A stretch of DNA of 64,000 nt from contig NZ_RAPZ01000013.1 in the NCBI RefSeq assembly GCF_003610375.1, forward strand, positions 1 through 64,000. Direction: 5' to 3'. This DNA is from Sphingomonas sp. PP-CC-1A-547. Lineage in GTDB: Bacteria > Pseudomonadota > Alphaproteobacteria > Sphingomonadales > Sphingomonadaceae. Below are positions 34,178 to 43,630 of the stretch, one piece after another; position 1 is the stretch's first letter; each line of letters begins with the position of its first letter. The notes under the pieces are model-generated. The model was not told the DNA's origin, made no database searches, and was given only the letters and a program-made list of their open reading frames with translations. The position numbers were made by a program, and so were the translations under genes.

Positions 34178-37100
34178 TCGCGCCCGCCTGATCGCGCTGG
34201 CGCTCGCCACCGCGCTGACGCCGGTCACCGCGACGGCACAGGTCGCACGCCCGACGCAGAACCTCGCCGCGTCGGTCAAGACCTTCGGCCGCGTCTCGTA
34301 CGATGCACGGTCGCTGATGATCGACGGCAAGCGTCAGGTGATCTGGTCGAGCGAATTCCACCCGTTCCGCCTGCCCAGCCCCGATCTGTGGCGCGACATA
34401 CTGCAGAAGATGAAGGCGAGCGGGTTCAACACCGTCGCGCTCTATTTCGACTGGGGATATCACAGCCCCAAACAGGGCGTGTACGACTTCACCGGCATCC
34501 GCGACGTCGAGCGCGTGCTGGCGATGGCGCAGGAAGAAGGGCTGTACGTCATCACCCGCGCCGGACCGTATGTGAATGCGGAGCTGTCGCGCGGCGGGTT
34601 TCCGGGCTGGCTGGTCAACCAGAAGGCCCGCGCGAGGACCGACGATCAGGCCTATCTCGCCGCGGTCGACGAGTGGCTCGGCCACGTCAACGCGATCATC
34701 GCGCGGCACCAGATCAACGGCGACGGCAAGGGCCATAGCGGCAGCGTCATCCTCCACCAGATCGAGAACGAACTGGCGCTGACCACGCCTGCGCAGCGCC
34801 GCTACATGGACCATCTCTACACCAAGGCACGCACCGACGGCATTACCGTGCCGCTGTTCCACAACGACCAGGGCCGCAACGGATATTGGGTGCCCGAAAG
34901 CTCGACCGTCGCGAACGTGGTGAAGGGGCCGAACGACATGTACGCGTTCGACGGCTATCCCGGCGGGACCTGCACCGTCGCGGGCAAGCCGACGCGCGGC
35001 GTCGCTGCCCCCGACTGGGGGTTCTACAGTCCCGGCGGCGCAAAGGGCGGCGCGTCCGCCTCGCCCGACACGCCAGCCTTCCTTGCCGAGTTCGGTGGCG
35101 GCTGGTTCGACTATTGGGGCTCGAACGGCGGCTACGAATGCAACGCCATCCAGCGGGGCAAGCGGTTCCAGCGCGTGTTCTACGGCACCAACTTGGCCAA
35201 CGGGATCGACATCCAGAGCTTCTACATGGGCTATGGCGGGACGAGCTGGGGCTGGCTTCCCGCCCCCGTCGTGTTCACGAGCTACGACTACGGTTCGGCG
35301 ATCTCCGAAGCGCGAGAGGTGCGGAGCAAGGCGGAGGAGATGAAACAGCTCGGTGGGCTGATCGCCGCGGTGCCGGACCTCGCGGGCATGGTCCCCGCCG
35401 CGCCGGTACAGGTGTCGTCGCCGAACGTGCAGGCGTATCACAACCGCAGTCCGGAGAGCGATGCGCGCTTCCTGATGGTGACGCACAAGCCATCCAATGG
35501 CCAGACCGACGACCGCTTCACGATCACCGCCGACCTGCCCGACGGGCGCTACACTTTCCCGCGAGGGGAGCCGATGCGGCTGAACGGGTTCGACGCGAAA
35601 TGGCTGGTCGCAGGGGTGAATGTCGGCGGGCAGCGGCTGGTTTATTCGACCTCCGAATTGCAGACTGCACTGACGATCGATCGCGGCGACGTGATGCTGC
35701 TCTATGGTCGCGCGGGCGAGACCGGCGAGACAATGCTGCGCTATGCGTCCGCGCCGACCGTGACACTGCTCGAAGGCACTGCCACCAGCGCGTTCGACGC
35801 AGCGAAGGGCGATCTCCGGCTCGATTATACGCATGCCGGGCGCGCGGTGGTGCGGATTACCGGCGGCGGGCGCCCTGCGCTCACGCTGATCCTGGCGGAC
35901 GAGGCCGAGGCGGTTCGCTATTGGCGAGGCAGCGACGCGGTGCTCGTGCGCGGCCCCGCGTTGCTGCGCTCGACCAAGGCGACCGGCGGCACGCTGGCGC
36001 TGACCGGCGATACTGCCGAGACGACGCCGCTCGAAATCTGGGCTCCTGCCGCGCTACGGTTGGTGCGGTGGAACGGGACGGCGGTTGCGACGAACACGAC
36101 CGCGATCGGTAGCCGAAGCGCGACGACCGCATTGCCCGGTCCAGCGCCCGTCGTGCTGCCAGCATTGACCGGATGGCGGATGGCACAGGGTTCGCCCGAA
36201 GCAGCACCCGGCTTTGACGACACCAGCTGGCAGGCGATCGACGGACGCGGCAGCGCGACCACCACGGCCAAGCCCGATGGCCAGCCGAACCTGACGATGG
36301 ATTCCTACGGCTTCCACGACGGCGACGTCTGGTATCGCGGCCGCTTCACCGGCACGCCCGACGCGAAGCAGATCGCGCTGTTCTACGGCGCGGGCGGTTC
36401 GGGTATGGTGCAGGTCTGGGTCGATGGCCAGTTCGTCGGCCAGAATGAGCTGCCGAGCGGATTGCCGCGGCCGATCACGACCGGGCTCGCACGGTTCGAC
36501 TTGCCCGCCTCCGCACAGTCGGGCGGCGAGCACGTCGTGAGCGTCATGGTGCGCAACAACGGTCACAACTGGGACCTCGATTCCGACGACTATCACAAGG
36601 AAGCGCGCGGGCTGGTTTCCGCATCGATCGAGGCGCCGGGCGGGCGCAGCTTCGGCGTACCGATCGCGTGGAAGATCCAGGGTAAGCTCGGCGGCGAGGA
36701 CCTCCCCGATCCGGCGCGCGGCCCCGCCAACAACGGCGGTCAATATGGCGAACGGTTCGGCTGGCACCTGCCCGGCTTCGACGACAAGGCCTGGGCCGCA
36801 GCGATCCTCCCCGCCACCACGGCGACGCCCGGCACGACCTGGTATCGCACGCGGTTCGATCTCGCGGTGCCGAAGGGCCAGGACACGACGATCGCCCTCG
36901 CGTTCGGCGACACGACGACCCCGCGCTCGGTCGCCCGCTACCGTGCGCTGCTGTTCGTCAACGGCTGGAACATGGGCCAATTTATCGCGCATGTCGGACC
37001 GCAGCGCGTGTTCCCGATCCCCGAGGGCATCCTCAACCACCACGGCGCGAACACCGTCGCGCTCGCAGTCACGTCCGACGGCGCGCCCGGCGATGCGATC

Positions 37101-37193
37101 GAGCAAGTCCGCCTGGTGACGATGCGCAACGTCAAGGGCGGCGTGCCGGTGCGGATGGCCGCGGCACCCGACCGGCTGGGCCCCGCCAAATGA
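34170..37193 (+). CDS. Beta-galactosidase, GH35
   Basis: 1007 residues with a signal peptide (ends TATA, about residue 22). The GH35 barrel shows 'SSEFHPFRLPSPDLWRDIL', acid/base Glu201 in 'HQIENEL' and nucleophile Glu307 in 'LAEFGGGWFD'. Several beta-domains follow, including two jelly-roll-like modules with 'WYRGRFTG' and 'WYRTRFDL', as in large fungal-type LacA enzymes. It would remove galactose from beta-1,4-galactan side chains of RG-I. Its end overlaps the next gene by ATGA. Confidence 0.92.
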   Translation: MLDRARLIALALATALTPVTATAQVARPTQNLAASVKTFGRVSYDARSLMIDGKRQVIWSSEFHPFRLPSPDLWRDILQKMKASGFNTVALYFDWGYHSPKQGVYDFTGIRDVERVLAMAQEEGLYVITRAGPYVNAELSRGGFPGWLVNQKARARTDDQAYLAAVDEWLGHVNAIIARHQINGDGKGHSGSVILHQIENELALTTPAQRRYMDHLYTKARTDGITVPLFHNDQGRNGYWVPESSTVANVVKGPNDMYAFDGYPGGTCTVAGKPTRGVAAPDWGFYSPGGAKGGASASPDTPAFLAEFGGGWFDYWGSNGGYECNAIQRGKRFQRVFYGTNLANGIDIQSFYMGYGGTSWGWLPAPVVFTSYDYGSAISEAREVRSKAEEMKQLGGLIAAVPDLAGMVPAAPVQVSSPNVQAYHNRSPESDARFLMVTHKPSNGQTDDRFTITADLPDGRYTFPRGEPMRLNGFDAKWLVAGVNVGGQRLVYSTSELQTALTIDRGDVMLLYGRAGETGETMLRYASAPTVTLLEGTATSAFDAAKGDLRLDYTHAGRAVVRITGGGRPALTLILADEAEAVRYWRGSDAVLVRGPALLRSTKATGGTLALTGDTAETTPLEIWAPAALRLVRWNGTAVATNTTAIGSRSATTALPGPAPVVLPALTGWRMAQGSPEAAPGFDDTSWQAIDGRGSATTTAKPDGQPNLTMDSYGFHDGDVWYRGRFTGTPDAKQIALFYGAGGSGMVQVWVDGQFVGQNELPSGLPRPITTGLARFDLPASAQSGGEHVVSVMVRNNGHNWDLDSDDYHKEARGLVSASIEAPGGRSFGVPIAWKIQGKLGGEDLPDPARGPANNGGQYGERFGWHLPGFDDKAWAAAILPATTATPGTTWYRTRFDLAVPKGQDTTIALAFGDTTTPRSVARYRALLFVNGWNMGQFIAHVGPQRVFPIPEGILNHHGANTVALAVTSDGAPGDAIEQVRLVTMRNVKGGVPVRMAAAPDRLGPAK

Positions 37194-38422
37194 TCACGCG
37201 CAGAACATTTGGCGCGGGCGCTGGGGCGGCCTGTTTCGCTAGCATCGCACCAGCCGCAAAGGTCGCAAGCGGCGCAAGGCCATGGCCCTATCTGATCGGC
37301 GCGGACGTCTCGTGGATCCCGGAGGACGAGTTCGCCGGCGCGACGTATTTTGAGAACGGCGTCACCAAGGACCCGCTCGCAATCCTGCGCGATGCGGGGT
37401 TCAACGCGATCAAGCTGCGGCTGTTCGTCGATCCTGCGAAGGGGTATTCGAGCGGCAAGCCGGGCGGGCCGTGGTGCGACCTGCCGCGCACGATCGCGTT
37501 CGCCAAGCGGATCAAGGCCGCCGGTTTCCACCTGTCGCTGACGCTGCATTATTCCGACACCTGGGCCGATCCGCAGCATCAGGACAAGCCCGCCGCCTGG
37601 GCTGCGCTCACGTTCCCCCAACTGGTCGAGGTAGTCCACCGCCATACCGTCGACGCGCTGTCGGCGATGAAGCGCGCGGGGGCCGCCCCCGACCTGGTCG
37701 TGATCGGCAACGAGACGACCTTCGGCATGCTCTGGCCCGACGGACGCGTGCCGCTGACCATCCCTACCGGCAATCCGCAGACCGATGCGGTGCACATGAA
37801 CGTGCCCGGCGCCGGCGGGTACGACCGGTTCGCGATGCTGTTGAAGGCCGGGATCGCCGGCGCACGCGAAGCGACGCCCGAGGCGCGGGTGGCGGTGCAC
37901 AATCATCTCGGGCGGCACTGGCCGATCGTCCGCTACTGGATGGACAATCTGCTCCAGCGCGGGGTCAAATTCGATGCCACCGGCTTCTCCTGCTACCAGC
38001 AACAGGCGCAGGGCGACTGGGCGCGAACCTTCACCGAGTTCACCAAAGCCTATCCCGATCACGGCTTTCTCGCGCTCGAATATTCGTCGCGCAAACGGTA
38101 TTTGAACGACCTCGTCCACGCGCAGCCGCACGGCTGGGGCAGCTTCATCTGGGAGCCGACGCGGCACCAGGAAGCCATCTTCACGCACAACGGCACGCTC
38201 GCCGGCGAAGGCCCCAAGCCCGACCTCCTCTCGCAGGGAATCAACGCCGCCGAAGCGCCCGACGCCGTGACAGCGCCGACCGTGCCGACACCGCCGAACG
38301 GCACGACGCCGTCGACCGGTCATGGCGGCCGCTACGACGCGGACCCCGAATTTCTCACCCTCTATCGGACGATGGCGCGCGACTACGGGCTCAGCCCTGC
38401 GCGTCCCAACAGGAGACTATAA
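37190..38422 (+). CDS. Arabinogalactan endo-beta-1,4-galactanase, GH53
   Basis: 410 residues with a Tat-type leader (ITRRTFGAGAGA). A TIM barrel holds acid/base Glu175 in 'VIGNETTFGMLWPDG' and nucleophile Glu297 in 'FLALEYSSRKRY'; 'GFNAIKLRLFVDP' and 'LTLHYSDTWADP' are diagnostic of GH53. It cuts the beta-1,4-galactan of RG-I, producing oligosaccharides for the GH35 enzyme encoded just upstream. The start shares ATGA with that gene's stop. Confidence 0.95.
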   Translation: MITRRTFGAGAGAACFASIAPAAKVASGARPWPYLIGADVSWIPEDEFAGATYFENGVTKDPLAILRDAGFNAIKLRLFVDPAKGYSSGKPGGPWCDLPRTIAFAKRIKAAGFHLSLTLHYSDTWADPQHQDKPAAWAALTFPQLVEVVHRHTVDALSAMKRAGAAPDLVVIGNETTFGMLWPDGRVPLTIPTGNPQTDAVHMNVPGAGGYDRFAMLLKAGIAGAREATPEARVAVHNHLGRHWPIVRYWMDNLLQRGVKFDATGFSCYQQQAQGDWARTFTEFTKAYPDHGFLALEYSSRKRYLNDLVHAQPHGWGSFIWEPTRHQEAIFTHNGTLAGEGPKPDLLSQGINAAEAPDAVTAPTVPTPPNGTTPSTGHGGRYDADPEFLTLYRTMARDYGLSPARPNRRL

Positions 38423-39535
38423 GTGGCTGCCCTCACCCATAATGTGCCGCGCGCGGACGTAACCGCTGCGATCGCCAAACTGATGGACAACCTCGTCAAC
38501 ATCAAGGACGAGACCGGCGAGTTCCTGCTGCGCCTCGAAGACGGCCGGGTCATCGACACCAAGGGCTGGGCGGGCTGGGAATGGACGCACGGCGTAGGCC
38601 TGTTCGGCATGTGGCGCTATTACGAGCAGACCGGCGACCCAGGCGCGCTGGCGATCATCAAGCAGTGGTTCGAGGATCGCTTCGCCGAGGGCACGCCGAC
38701 CAAGAACATCAACACCGTCGCGCCGTTCATCACGCTCGCCTATCTCTACGAGCGCGAACCCGACCCGCGCTACATTCCCTATCTCGACACCTGGGCCGAG
38801 TGGCTGATGGCACCGGACGGGCTGCCCAAGACCGAGGAGGGCGGGTTCCAGCACATCGTCTACAATGACGAAAATCCGGGCGAGATGTGGGACGACACGC
38901 TGATGATGTCGGTGTTGCCGCTCGCCAAGATCGGCCTGCTGCTCAACCGCCCGCACTATGTCGAGGAAGCCAAGCGGCAGTTCCTCGTCCATATCAAATA
39001 CCTGTTCGACAAGAAGACCGGGCTCTGGTTCCACGGCTGGGACTTCAACGGACGGCACAATTTCGCCGAAGCGCTGTGGGCGCGCGGCAATTGCTGGGTG
39101 ACGATCGCGATCCCGGAGATCATCGAGATCCTCGACCTTCCGGTGGGCGACGCGTTCCGCACCTTCCTGATCGATACGCTCGCAGCGCAGGTGAAGACGC
39201 TCACCGAGACGCAGGACGAGAGCGGGCTGTGGCACACGCTGGTGATGGACCCGACCAGCTATCTCGAGGCGTCGGCGACCGCGGGCTTCGCCTACGGCAT
39301 CCTGAAGGGCGTCCGGAAGGGCTATCTGCCGCGCCAATACGAGGCGGTCGGGATCAAGGCCGTGCAGGGCGTGCTTGCCAATATCGACGAGGCCGGCGAA
39401 CTGAAGCAGGTCAGCTTCGGCACCGCGATGGGCGACACGCAGCAATTCTACAAGGACATCGCGCTCACCTCGATGCCTTACGGCCAGAGCCTCGCGATGG
39501 TCGCGCTCGCCGAGTTCCTGCGGACCTATATCTGA
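38423..39535 (+). CDS. Unsaturated rhamnogalacturonyl hydrolase, GH105
   Basis: 370 residues, no signal peptide, hence cytoplasmic. An (alpha/alpha)6 barrel with 'WEWTHGVGLFGMWRYY', 'MWDDTLMM' (general acid Asp157 or Asp158) and 'WARGNCWVTIAIPE', typical of YteR/YesR. It hydrates the unsaturated galacturonyl residue left by RG lyases and releases rhamnose. The start is GTG at 38423, with AGGAG seven bases upstream and directly after the GH53 stop. Its products feed KduI and the rhamnose pathway. Confidence 0.95.
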   Translation: MAALTHNVPRADVTAAIAKLMDNLVNIKDETGEFLLRLEDGRVIDTKGWAGWEWTHGVGLFGMWRYYEQTGDPGALAIIKQWFEDRFAEGTPTKNINTVAPFITLAYLYEREPDPRYIPYLDTWAEWLMAPDGLPKTEEGGFQHIVYNDENPGEMWDDTLMMSVLPLAKIGLLLNRPHYVEEAKRQFLVHIKYLFDKKTGLWFHGWDFNGRHNFAEALWARGNCWVTIAIPEIIEILDLPVGDAFRTFLIDTLAAQVKTLTETQDESGLWHTLVMDPTSYLEASATAGFAYGILKGVRKGYLPRQYEAVGIKAVQGVLANIDEAGELKQVSFGTAMGDTQQFYKDIALTSMPYGQSLAMVALAEFLRTYI

Positions 39536-39537
39536 CC

Positions 39538-42096
39538 CTGCGGCGTGCCTTGCTTGCGGCCGCGCTATGGCTCGGGGCGCCAGCCTCGGCCGAGCCGGTC
39601 GCACGTCTCGTGTCGTTCGAGCCCGGGGCGGGTTTCGCACTGGCGGACGCGCAAGGCATCGCGCGCGTCGTCACGGCGCCGGGTGACCACGAGGTCGTCC
39701 GGATCGCCGCCGCCGACCTGACGAACGACCTCCGGCGCGTGACCGCTGCCACGACTGCCAACGGCACGCAGATCTGGCTCGGCACGCTCGGTCGCAACCC
39801 CGCGATCGACCGGCTGGTCCGGCGGGGCGCGCTCGACGTCTCGAAACTGCGCGGCGCGTGGGAGAGCTTCGTGATCGCCACCGTCGCCAACCCCGCACCC
39901 GGTATCCCGGCAGCGCTGGTGATCGTCGGCAGCGATCGTCGCGGAACGGCGTTCGGCGCGTACGAGCTGTCGCGCGCGATCGGTGTGTCGCCCTGGCATT
40001 GGTGGGCCGACGCCACGCCCGAGCATCACGCCGCGATTTATGCGGCGACCGGTCTCCACCGCTTCGGGCCGCCGTCGGTCCGGTATCGCGGGATTTTCCT
40101 CAACGACGAGGATTGGGGGCTGCAACCCTGGGCTGCCGGCACGTTCGAGCCAGAGGCCGGCACGATCGGGTCGAAGACCTACGCGAAGTTGTTCGAGCTC
40201 ATGTTGCGGCTGAAGGCGAACATGGTCTGGCCGGCAATGCACAAGGTCACCGCGCCGTTCAACGCGAACCCCGAGAATGCGCGCCTCGCCGACCGCTACG
40301 CCATCGTCATGGGATCGAGCCATGCCGAGCCGATGTTGCGCAACAATGTCGGCGAATGGACGGCCCCCGCGGCGGACTTCAACTATTTGACCAACCCCGC
40401 CGGCGTCGCCGACTATTGGAACGCGCGCGTCCGAGCGAACGGCAGATACGAGAGCGTCTGGACGCTCGGGATGCGCGGCATCCACGACAGCGGGATCGTC
40501 GGCCCGACCACCGACGATGCGCGCCGATCGTTGCTCCAACGCATCTTCGCCGACCAGCGCGCGATGCTGACGCGCGGCGTGAACCGGGATCTGACGCGCG
40601 TCCCGCAGGTCTTCACGCTGTACAAGGAAGTGCTCGACGTCTATCGCGGCGGGCTGAAGGTACCCGACGACGTCACGCTGATGTGGCCCGACGATAATTT
40701 CGGCTATATCCGTCACGTCCCCGACGCCGCCGAGCGTGCGCGAACGGGCGGTTCGGGCATCTATTATCATTTGTCCTATCTCGGGGCGCCGCTGTCGTAT
40801 CTCTGGCTGTCGACCACCCCGCCCGCGCTGATCCGCGAGGAACTTGGGCGGGCTTGGGATGCGGGTGCGCGGCGGATGTGGGTCGCCAATGTCGGCGACC
40901 TCAAGCCCGCGGAACTCGCGACCGATTATTTCCTGCAGCTTGCGTGGGACATACCGGGCACGCGCGGCAAACCGATCGATACCGTCGTCACGGACTGGGC
41001 GGCCGGCACGGTCGGCGCCGATGTCGCGCCGGAGATCGCCGCGATCATGGCCGAGCATCACCGGCTTAATTTCCAGCGCCGGCCCGAGCATCTGCAATGG
41101 TGGCTGCCCGGCGAACTCTCGAAGCCAAGCCCGCTTGCCCCTGCCGAGATCGCTACCCGCCTCGCCGCCTTCGACACGCTGCGCACGCGCGTCCGGTCGA
41201 TCGCGCCGCGCATTGCGCCCGACCGCCGCGACGCGTTCTTCGAGCTGGTCGACTATCCGGTGACCGCGGCGGCGCTCGCCAATACGCGCGTGTTCGATGC
41301 CGAGGCGCATGACCGCCTGCGCGATACCGATCCGGCTGGTGCGGCAGTCGCTGGCGAACGTTCGCGCGCAGCGGACGCTGAAATCACCGCGCTGACGAGC
41401 CGCTACAATAGCGAGATCGCCGTCGGGAAGTGGCGGGGGATGATGGCGGTCGAACCTGCCGACGGGCAATGGCGCCGCTATCGCTTGTCGGTTCCAATGC
41501 TGCCCGCCCCAACTGCACCTCCCCGGCGGAAGCCGGGGCCCAGTTGGAAGGCCCCTGGTGAGATCGCGCCGCCCTCCGTTACCTCAGTCGTTCTAACTGG
41601 GCCCCGGCCTTCGCCGGGGAACCGGGAGGTTTTGCCAACGGCAACGATCGTGATCGAGGCGGAAGAGGCAGAAGGTCCACGCACCGGCTGGCGCGTGGTC
41701 GATGGCCTCGGCCGCAACGGCGCGGCGGTAGCGACCAGCGTACCGGCGACGCTGTCATATACTGTCACGCTCCCGCCCGGTCGCTGGCAGCTCTCAGCGG
41801 AAATGTTGCCGACCTACCCGACGATCGAAGGCGCCGACCTCGCGGTATCGGTCGCGATCGACGGCGGGACGCCCGTTCGCGTCGGTGTTCCGCGCAAGAC
41901 CGGCGACCGGGCATGGGCGCTCGCAGTGCTCGACAACCGCCTCGACCTCGCGCTGCCGACGCCGCTCGCCGCCGGACGACACACCGTGTCGATCGGCATC
42001 GACGACCCCGCGATCCTCTTCGACGCGCTCCGCTTCGATCCGCTTCCCCCATCTCCAGCCAACGCCGGTACCCAAGGACTTTCGCATGGCCACTGA
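39538..42096 (+). CDS. GH115-type glucuronidase family protein with an in-frame repeat
   Basis: About 852 residues. There is no ATG near the start; the exported N-terminus (RRALLAAALWLGAPASA) requires a CTG at 39538 or a TTG at 39550. GH115 motifs are 'YRGIFLNDEDWGLQPWA', 'KANMVWPAMH', 'HAEPMLRNNVGEW', 'LMWPDDNFGYIR' and 'WVANVGDLKPAELATDYFLQ'. Known members remove alpha-glucuronate from xylan or arabinogalactan, so this may act on decorated side chains. Residues 662-694 are encoded by a 99-nt palindromic repeat (41521-41619). A C-terminal beta-domain follows. It overlaps the transporter gene by 11 bp. Confidence 0.87.
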   Translation: MRRALLAAALWLGAPASAEPVARLVSFEPGAGFALADAQGIARVVTAPGDHEVVRIAAADLTNDLRRVTAATTANGTQIWLGTLGRNPAIDRLVRRGALDVSKLRGAWESFVIATVANPAPGIPAALVIVGSDRRGTAFGAYELSRAIGVSPWHWWADATPEHHAAIYAATGLHRFGPPSVRYRGIFLNDEDWGLQPWAAGTFEPEAGTIGSKTYAKLFELMLRLKANMVWPAMHKVTAPFNANPENARLADRYAIVMGSSHAEPMLRNNVGEWTAPAADFNYLTNPAGVADYWNARVRANGRYESVWTLGMRGIHDSGIVGPTTDDARRSLLQRIFADQRAMLTRGVNRDLTRVPQVFTLYKEVLDVYRGGLKVPDDVTLMWPDDNFGYIRHVPDAAERARTGGSGIYYHLSYLGAPLSYLWLSTTPPALIREELGRAWDAGARRMWVANVGDLKPAELATDYFLQLAWDIPGTRGKPIDTVVTDWAAGTVGADVAPEIAAIMAEHHRLNFQRRPEHLQWWLPGELSKPSPLAPAEIATRLAAFDTLRTRVRSIAPRIAPDRRDAFFELVDYPVTAAALANTRVFDAEAHDRLRDTDPAGAAVAGERSRAADAEITALTSRYNSEIAVGKWRGMMAVEPADGQWRRYRLSVPMLPAPTAPPRRKPGPSWKAPGEIAPPSVTSVVLTGPRPSPGNREVLPTATIVIEAEEAEGPRTGWRVVDGLGRNGAAVATSVPATLSYTVTLPPGRWQLSAEMLPTYPTIEGADLAVSVAIDGGTPVRVGVPRKTGDRAWALAVLDNRLDLALPTPLAAGRHTVSIGIDDPAILFDALRFDPLPPSPANAGTQGLSHGH
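41521..41619. repeat. 99-nt palindromic repeat inside the GH115 gene
   Basis: 25-nt arms at 41521-41545 and 41595-41619 are inverted copies with two mismatches (core CCCCGGC..GCCGGGGCCCAGTT). The length is exactly 33 codons and the frame stays open, giving a Pro-, Ser- and Gly-rich linker. Confidence 0.88.
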
Positions 42097-43630
42097 TCCG
42101 ATCGCCGCCCGTCCGGCCCTGCCGCTCGCGCCTGCCCGTCCGGTACGCTGGTACAATCTGCTCGCCTACGGATCGAACGACGTACTCGGCGCGGGGTCGA
42201 TGGCGGTTATCAGCACCTGGATCCTGATCTTCTATACCAGCTTCTGCGGACTGTCCGCGGCGCAGGCGACGATCATCTTCGGCGTCGCGCGCGTGCTCGA
42301 CGCGTTTACCAGCCCGACGATCGGCCACCTGTCGGACAATCTCGGGCGAAGCTGGCTAGGGCGCAAGTTCGGGCGGCGGCGGTTCTTCATCCTAGCGGCA
42401 ATCCCCCTGCTCCCCTCGTTCGCGATCATGTGGGTCGCAGGGCAAGGCTTCTGGTATTATCTCGTGACGTACGTACTGTTCGAGATGGTCTACGCGATGG
42501 AGATCATCCCGTACGAGACGCTCGCGTCGGAGATGGCGACCGATTACCGCACCAAGGCCAAATTCGCCGGCGCGCGCATCCTGTGCGGCCAGTGCTCGGC
42601 GATCGCGGCGGCGTTCCTGCCGGGCTGGCTGATCGCGTATCTCGGCCCGGACTCGCCCGACACGTATCTGTATATGGGCATGATCTTCTCGGTGCTGTTC
42701 ATGGGCGCCGCGGGTCTGCTGTACGCGTTCAGCTGGGAACGGCAGCGGCCGGAGGGGCTCGACGAGACCCAGGCGGTCGAGAAGGCGTCGCTGGGCGCGG
42801 CGTTCAAAGCGCTGTATCGCAACCTGTTCTCGACGTTGCGGATCCGCGCGTTCCGCCTGCATCTCGGCATGTATCTGGGCGGCTATATCAGCCAAGACAT
42901 CTACAACGCAGCGTTCACCTATTTCGTGATCTTCGCGCTTGCCGGATCGACCGCGATCGTCGCGAACCTGGTCGGCGTTACGTACATTGTCCAGCTGGTC
43001 GCGGTCGTGCTGGCAATCAACTTCGCGCTGCGGCTGTCTCCGGCAGCCGCTTACCGGTTCGCGGCGCTGAGCTTCGCAATCGGGGTGGTGATCTTCCTCG
43101 CGATGTACGCGGCGGGGTATACCGCGACGTCGGCGCTGTTCTGGCTGCCGGTGGTGTTCGCCGGGTTGGGGCGCGGCGCGCTGAACTACATCCCATGGGC
43201 GACGTACAACTACATGGCCGACGTCGACGAGATCGTCACCGGGCGCCGTCGCGAGGGCGCGTTCGCCGGCGTGATGACGTTCGTGCGAAAGATGAGCCAG
43301 GCGCTGGCGGTGATCCTCGTCGGGCAGGTGATGCAGGCATCGGGCTTCGTGTCGAAGGCGACCGCGCAGAGCCCGCAGGCGATCTACGCGATCGTCGCGG
43401 TGCTCGGCGCAGGGACGATCGCGATGCTGATGTTCGGCGTGCTCGTGTCGACGCGGTTCCGCCTGACGCCCGCCACGCATGCGATCCTGCTGGAGGAGAT
43501 CGAGCATCTGCGGCGCGGCGAGCGGACGCCGTCGACGCCGGACAACGCGCGCGTGGTCGAGGATCTGTCGGGCTGGTCCTATGACCAGCTCTGGGGCAAC
43601 AACCCCGTCGCAGCGGCGGGCACGCGGTGA
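42086..43630 (+). CDS. GPH-family sugar:cation symporter (MFS)
   Basis: 514 residues with about 12 membrane helices. 'NLLAYGSNDVLGAGSMAV' opens helix 1, 'DAFTSPTIGHLSDNLGRSW' and 'FGRRRFFILAAIPL' match the loop motif of glycoside-pentoside-hexuronide symporters, and 'IPYETLASEM' is also typical. It would bring unsaturated or neutral RG-I oligosaccharides into the cytoplasm, where GH105 acts. Start at 42086 follows AAGGA, inside the last bases of the GH115 gene. Confidence 0.9.
   Translation: MATDPIAARPALPLAPARPVRWYNLLAYGSNDVLGAGSMAVISTWILIFYTSFCGLSAAQATIIFGVARVLDAFTSPTIGHLSDNLGRSWLGRKFGRRRFFILAAIPLLPSFAIMWVAGQGFWYYLVTYVLFEMVYAMEIIPYETLASEMATDYRTKAKFAGARILCGQCSAIAAAFLPGWLIAYLGPDSPDTYLYMGMIFSVLFMGAAGLLYAFSWERQRPEGLDETQAVEKASLGAAFKALYRNLFSTLRIRAFRLHLGMYLGGYISQDIYNAAFTYFVIFALAGSTAIVANLVGVTYIVQLVAVVLAINFALRLSPAAAYRFAALSFAIGVVIFLAMYAAGYTATSALFWLPVVFAGLGRGALNYIPWATYNYMADVDEIVTGRRREGAFAGVMTFVRKMSQALAVILVGQVMQASGFVSKATAQSPQAIYAIVAVLGAGTIAMLMFGVLVSTRFRLTPATHAILLEEIEHLRRGERTPSTPDNARVVEDLSGWSYDQLWGNNPVAAAGTR

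Noticed and set aside
33891..35834. A 647-codon minus-strand frame opposite rhaM and GH35
   Set aside because: Shadow of two well-supported genes.
38887..39537. Extension of the GH115 frame into the GH105 gene
   Set aside because: The first 217 codons of the open frame are an out-of-frame copy of GH105 sequence; the exported protein begins after the GH105 stop.
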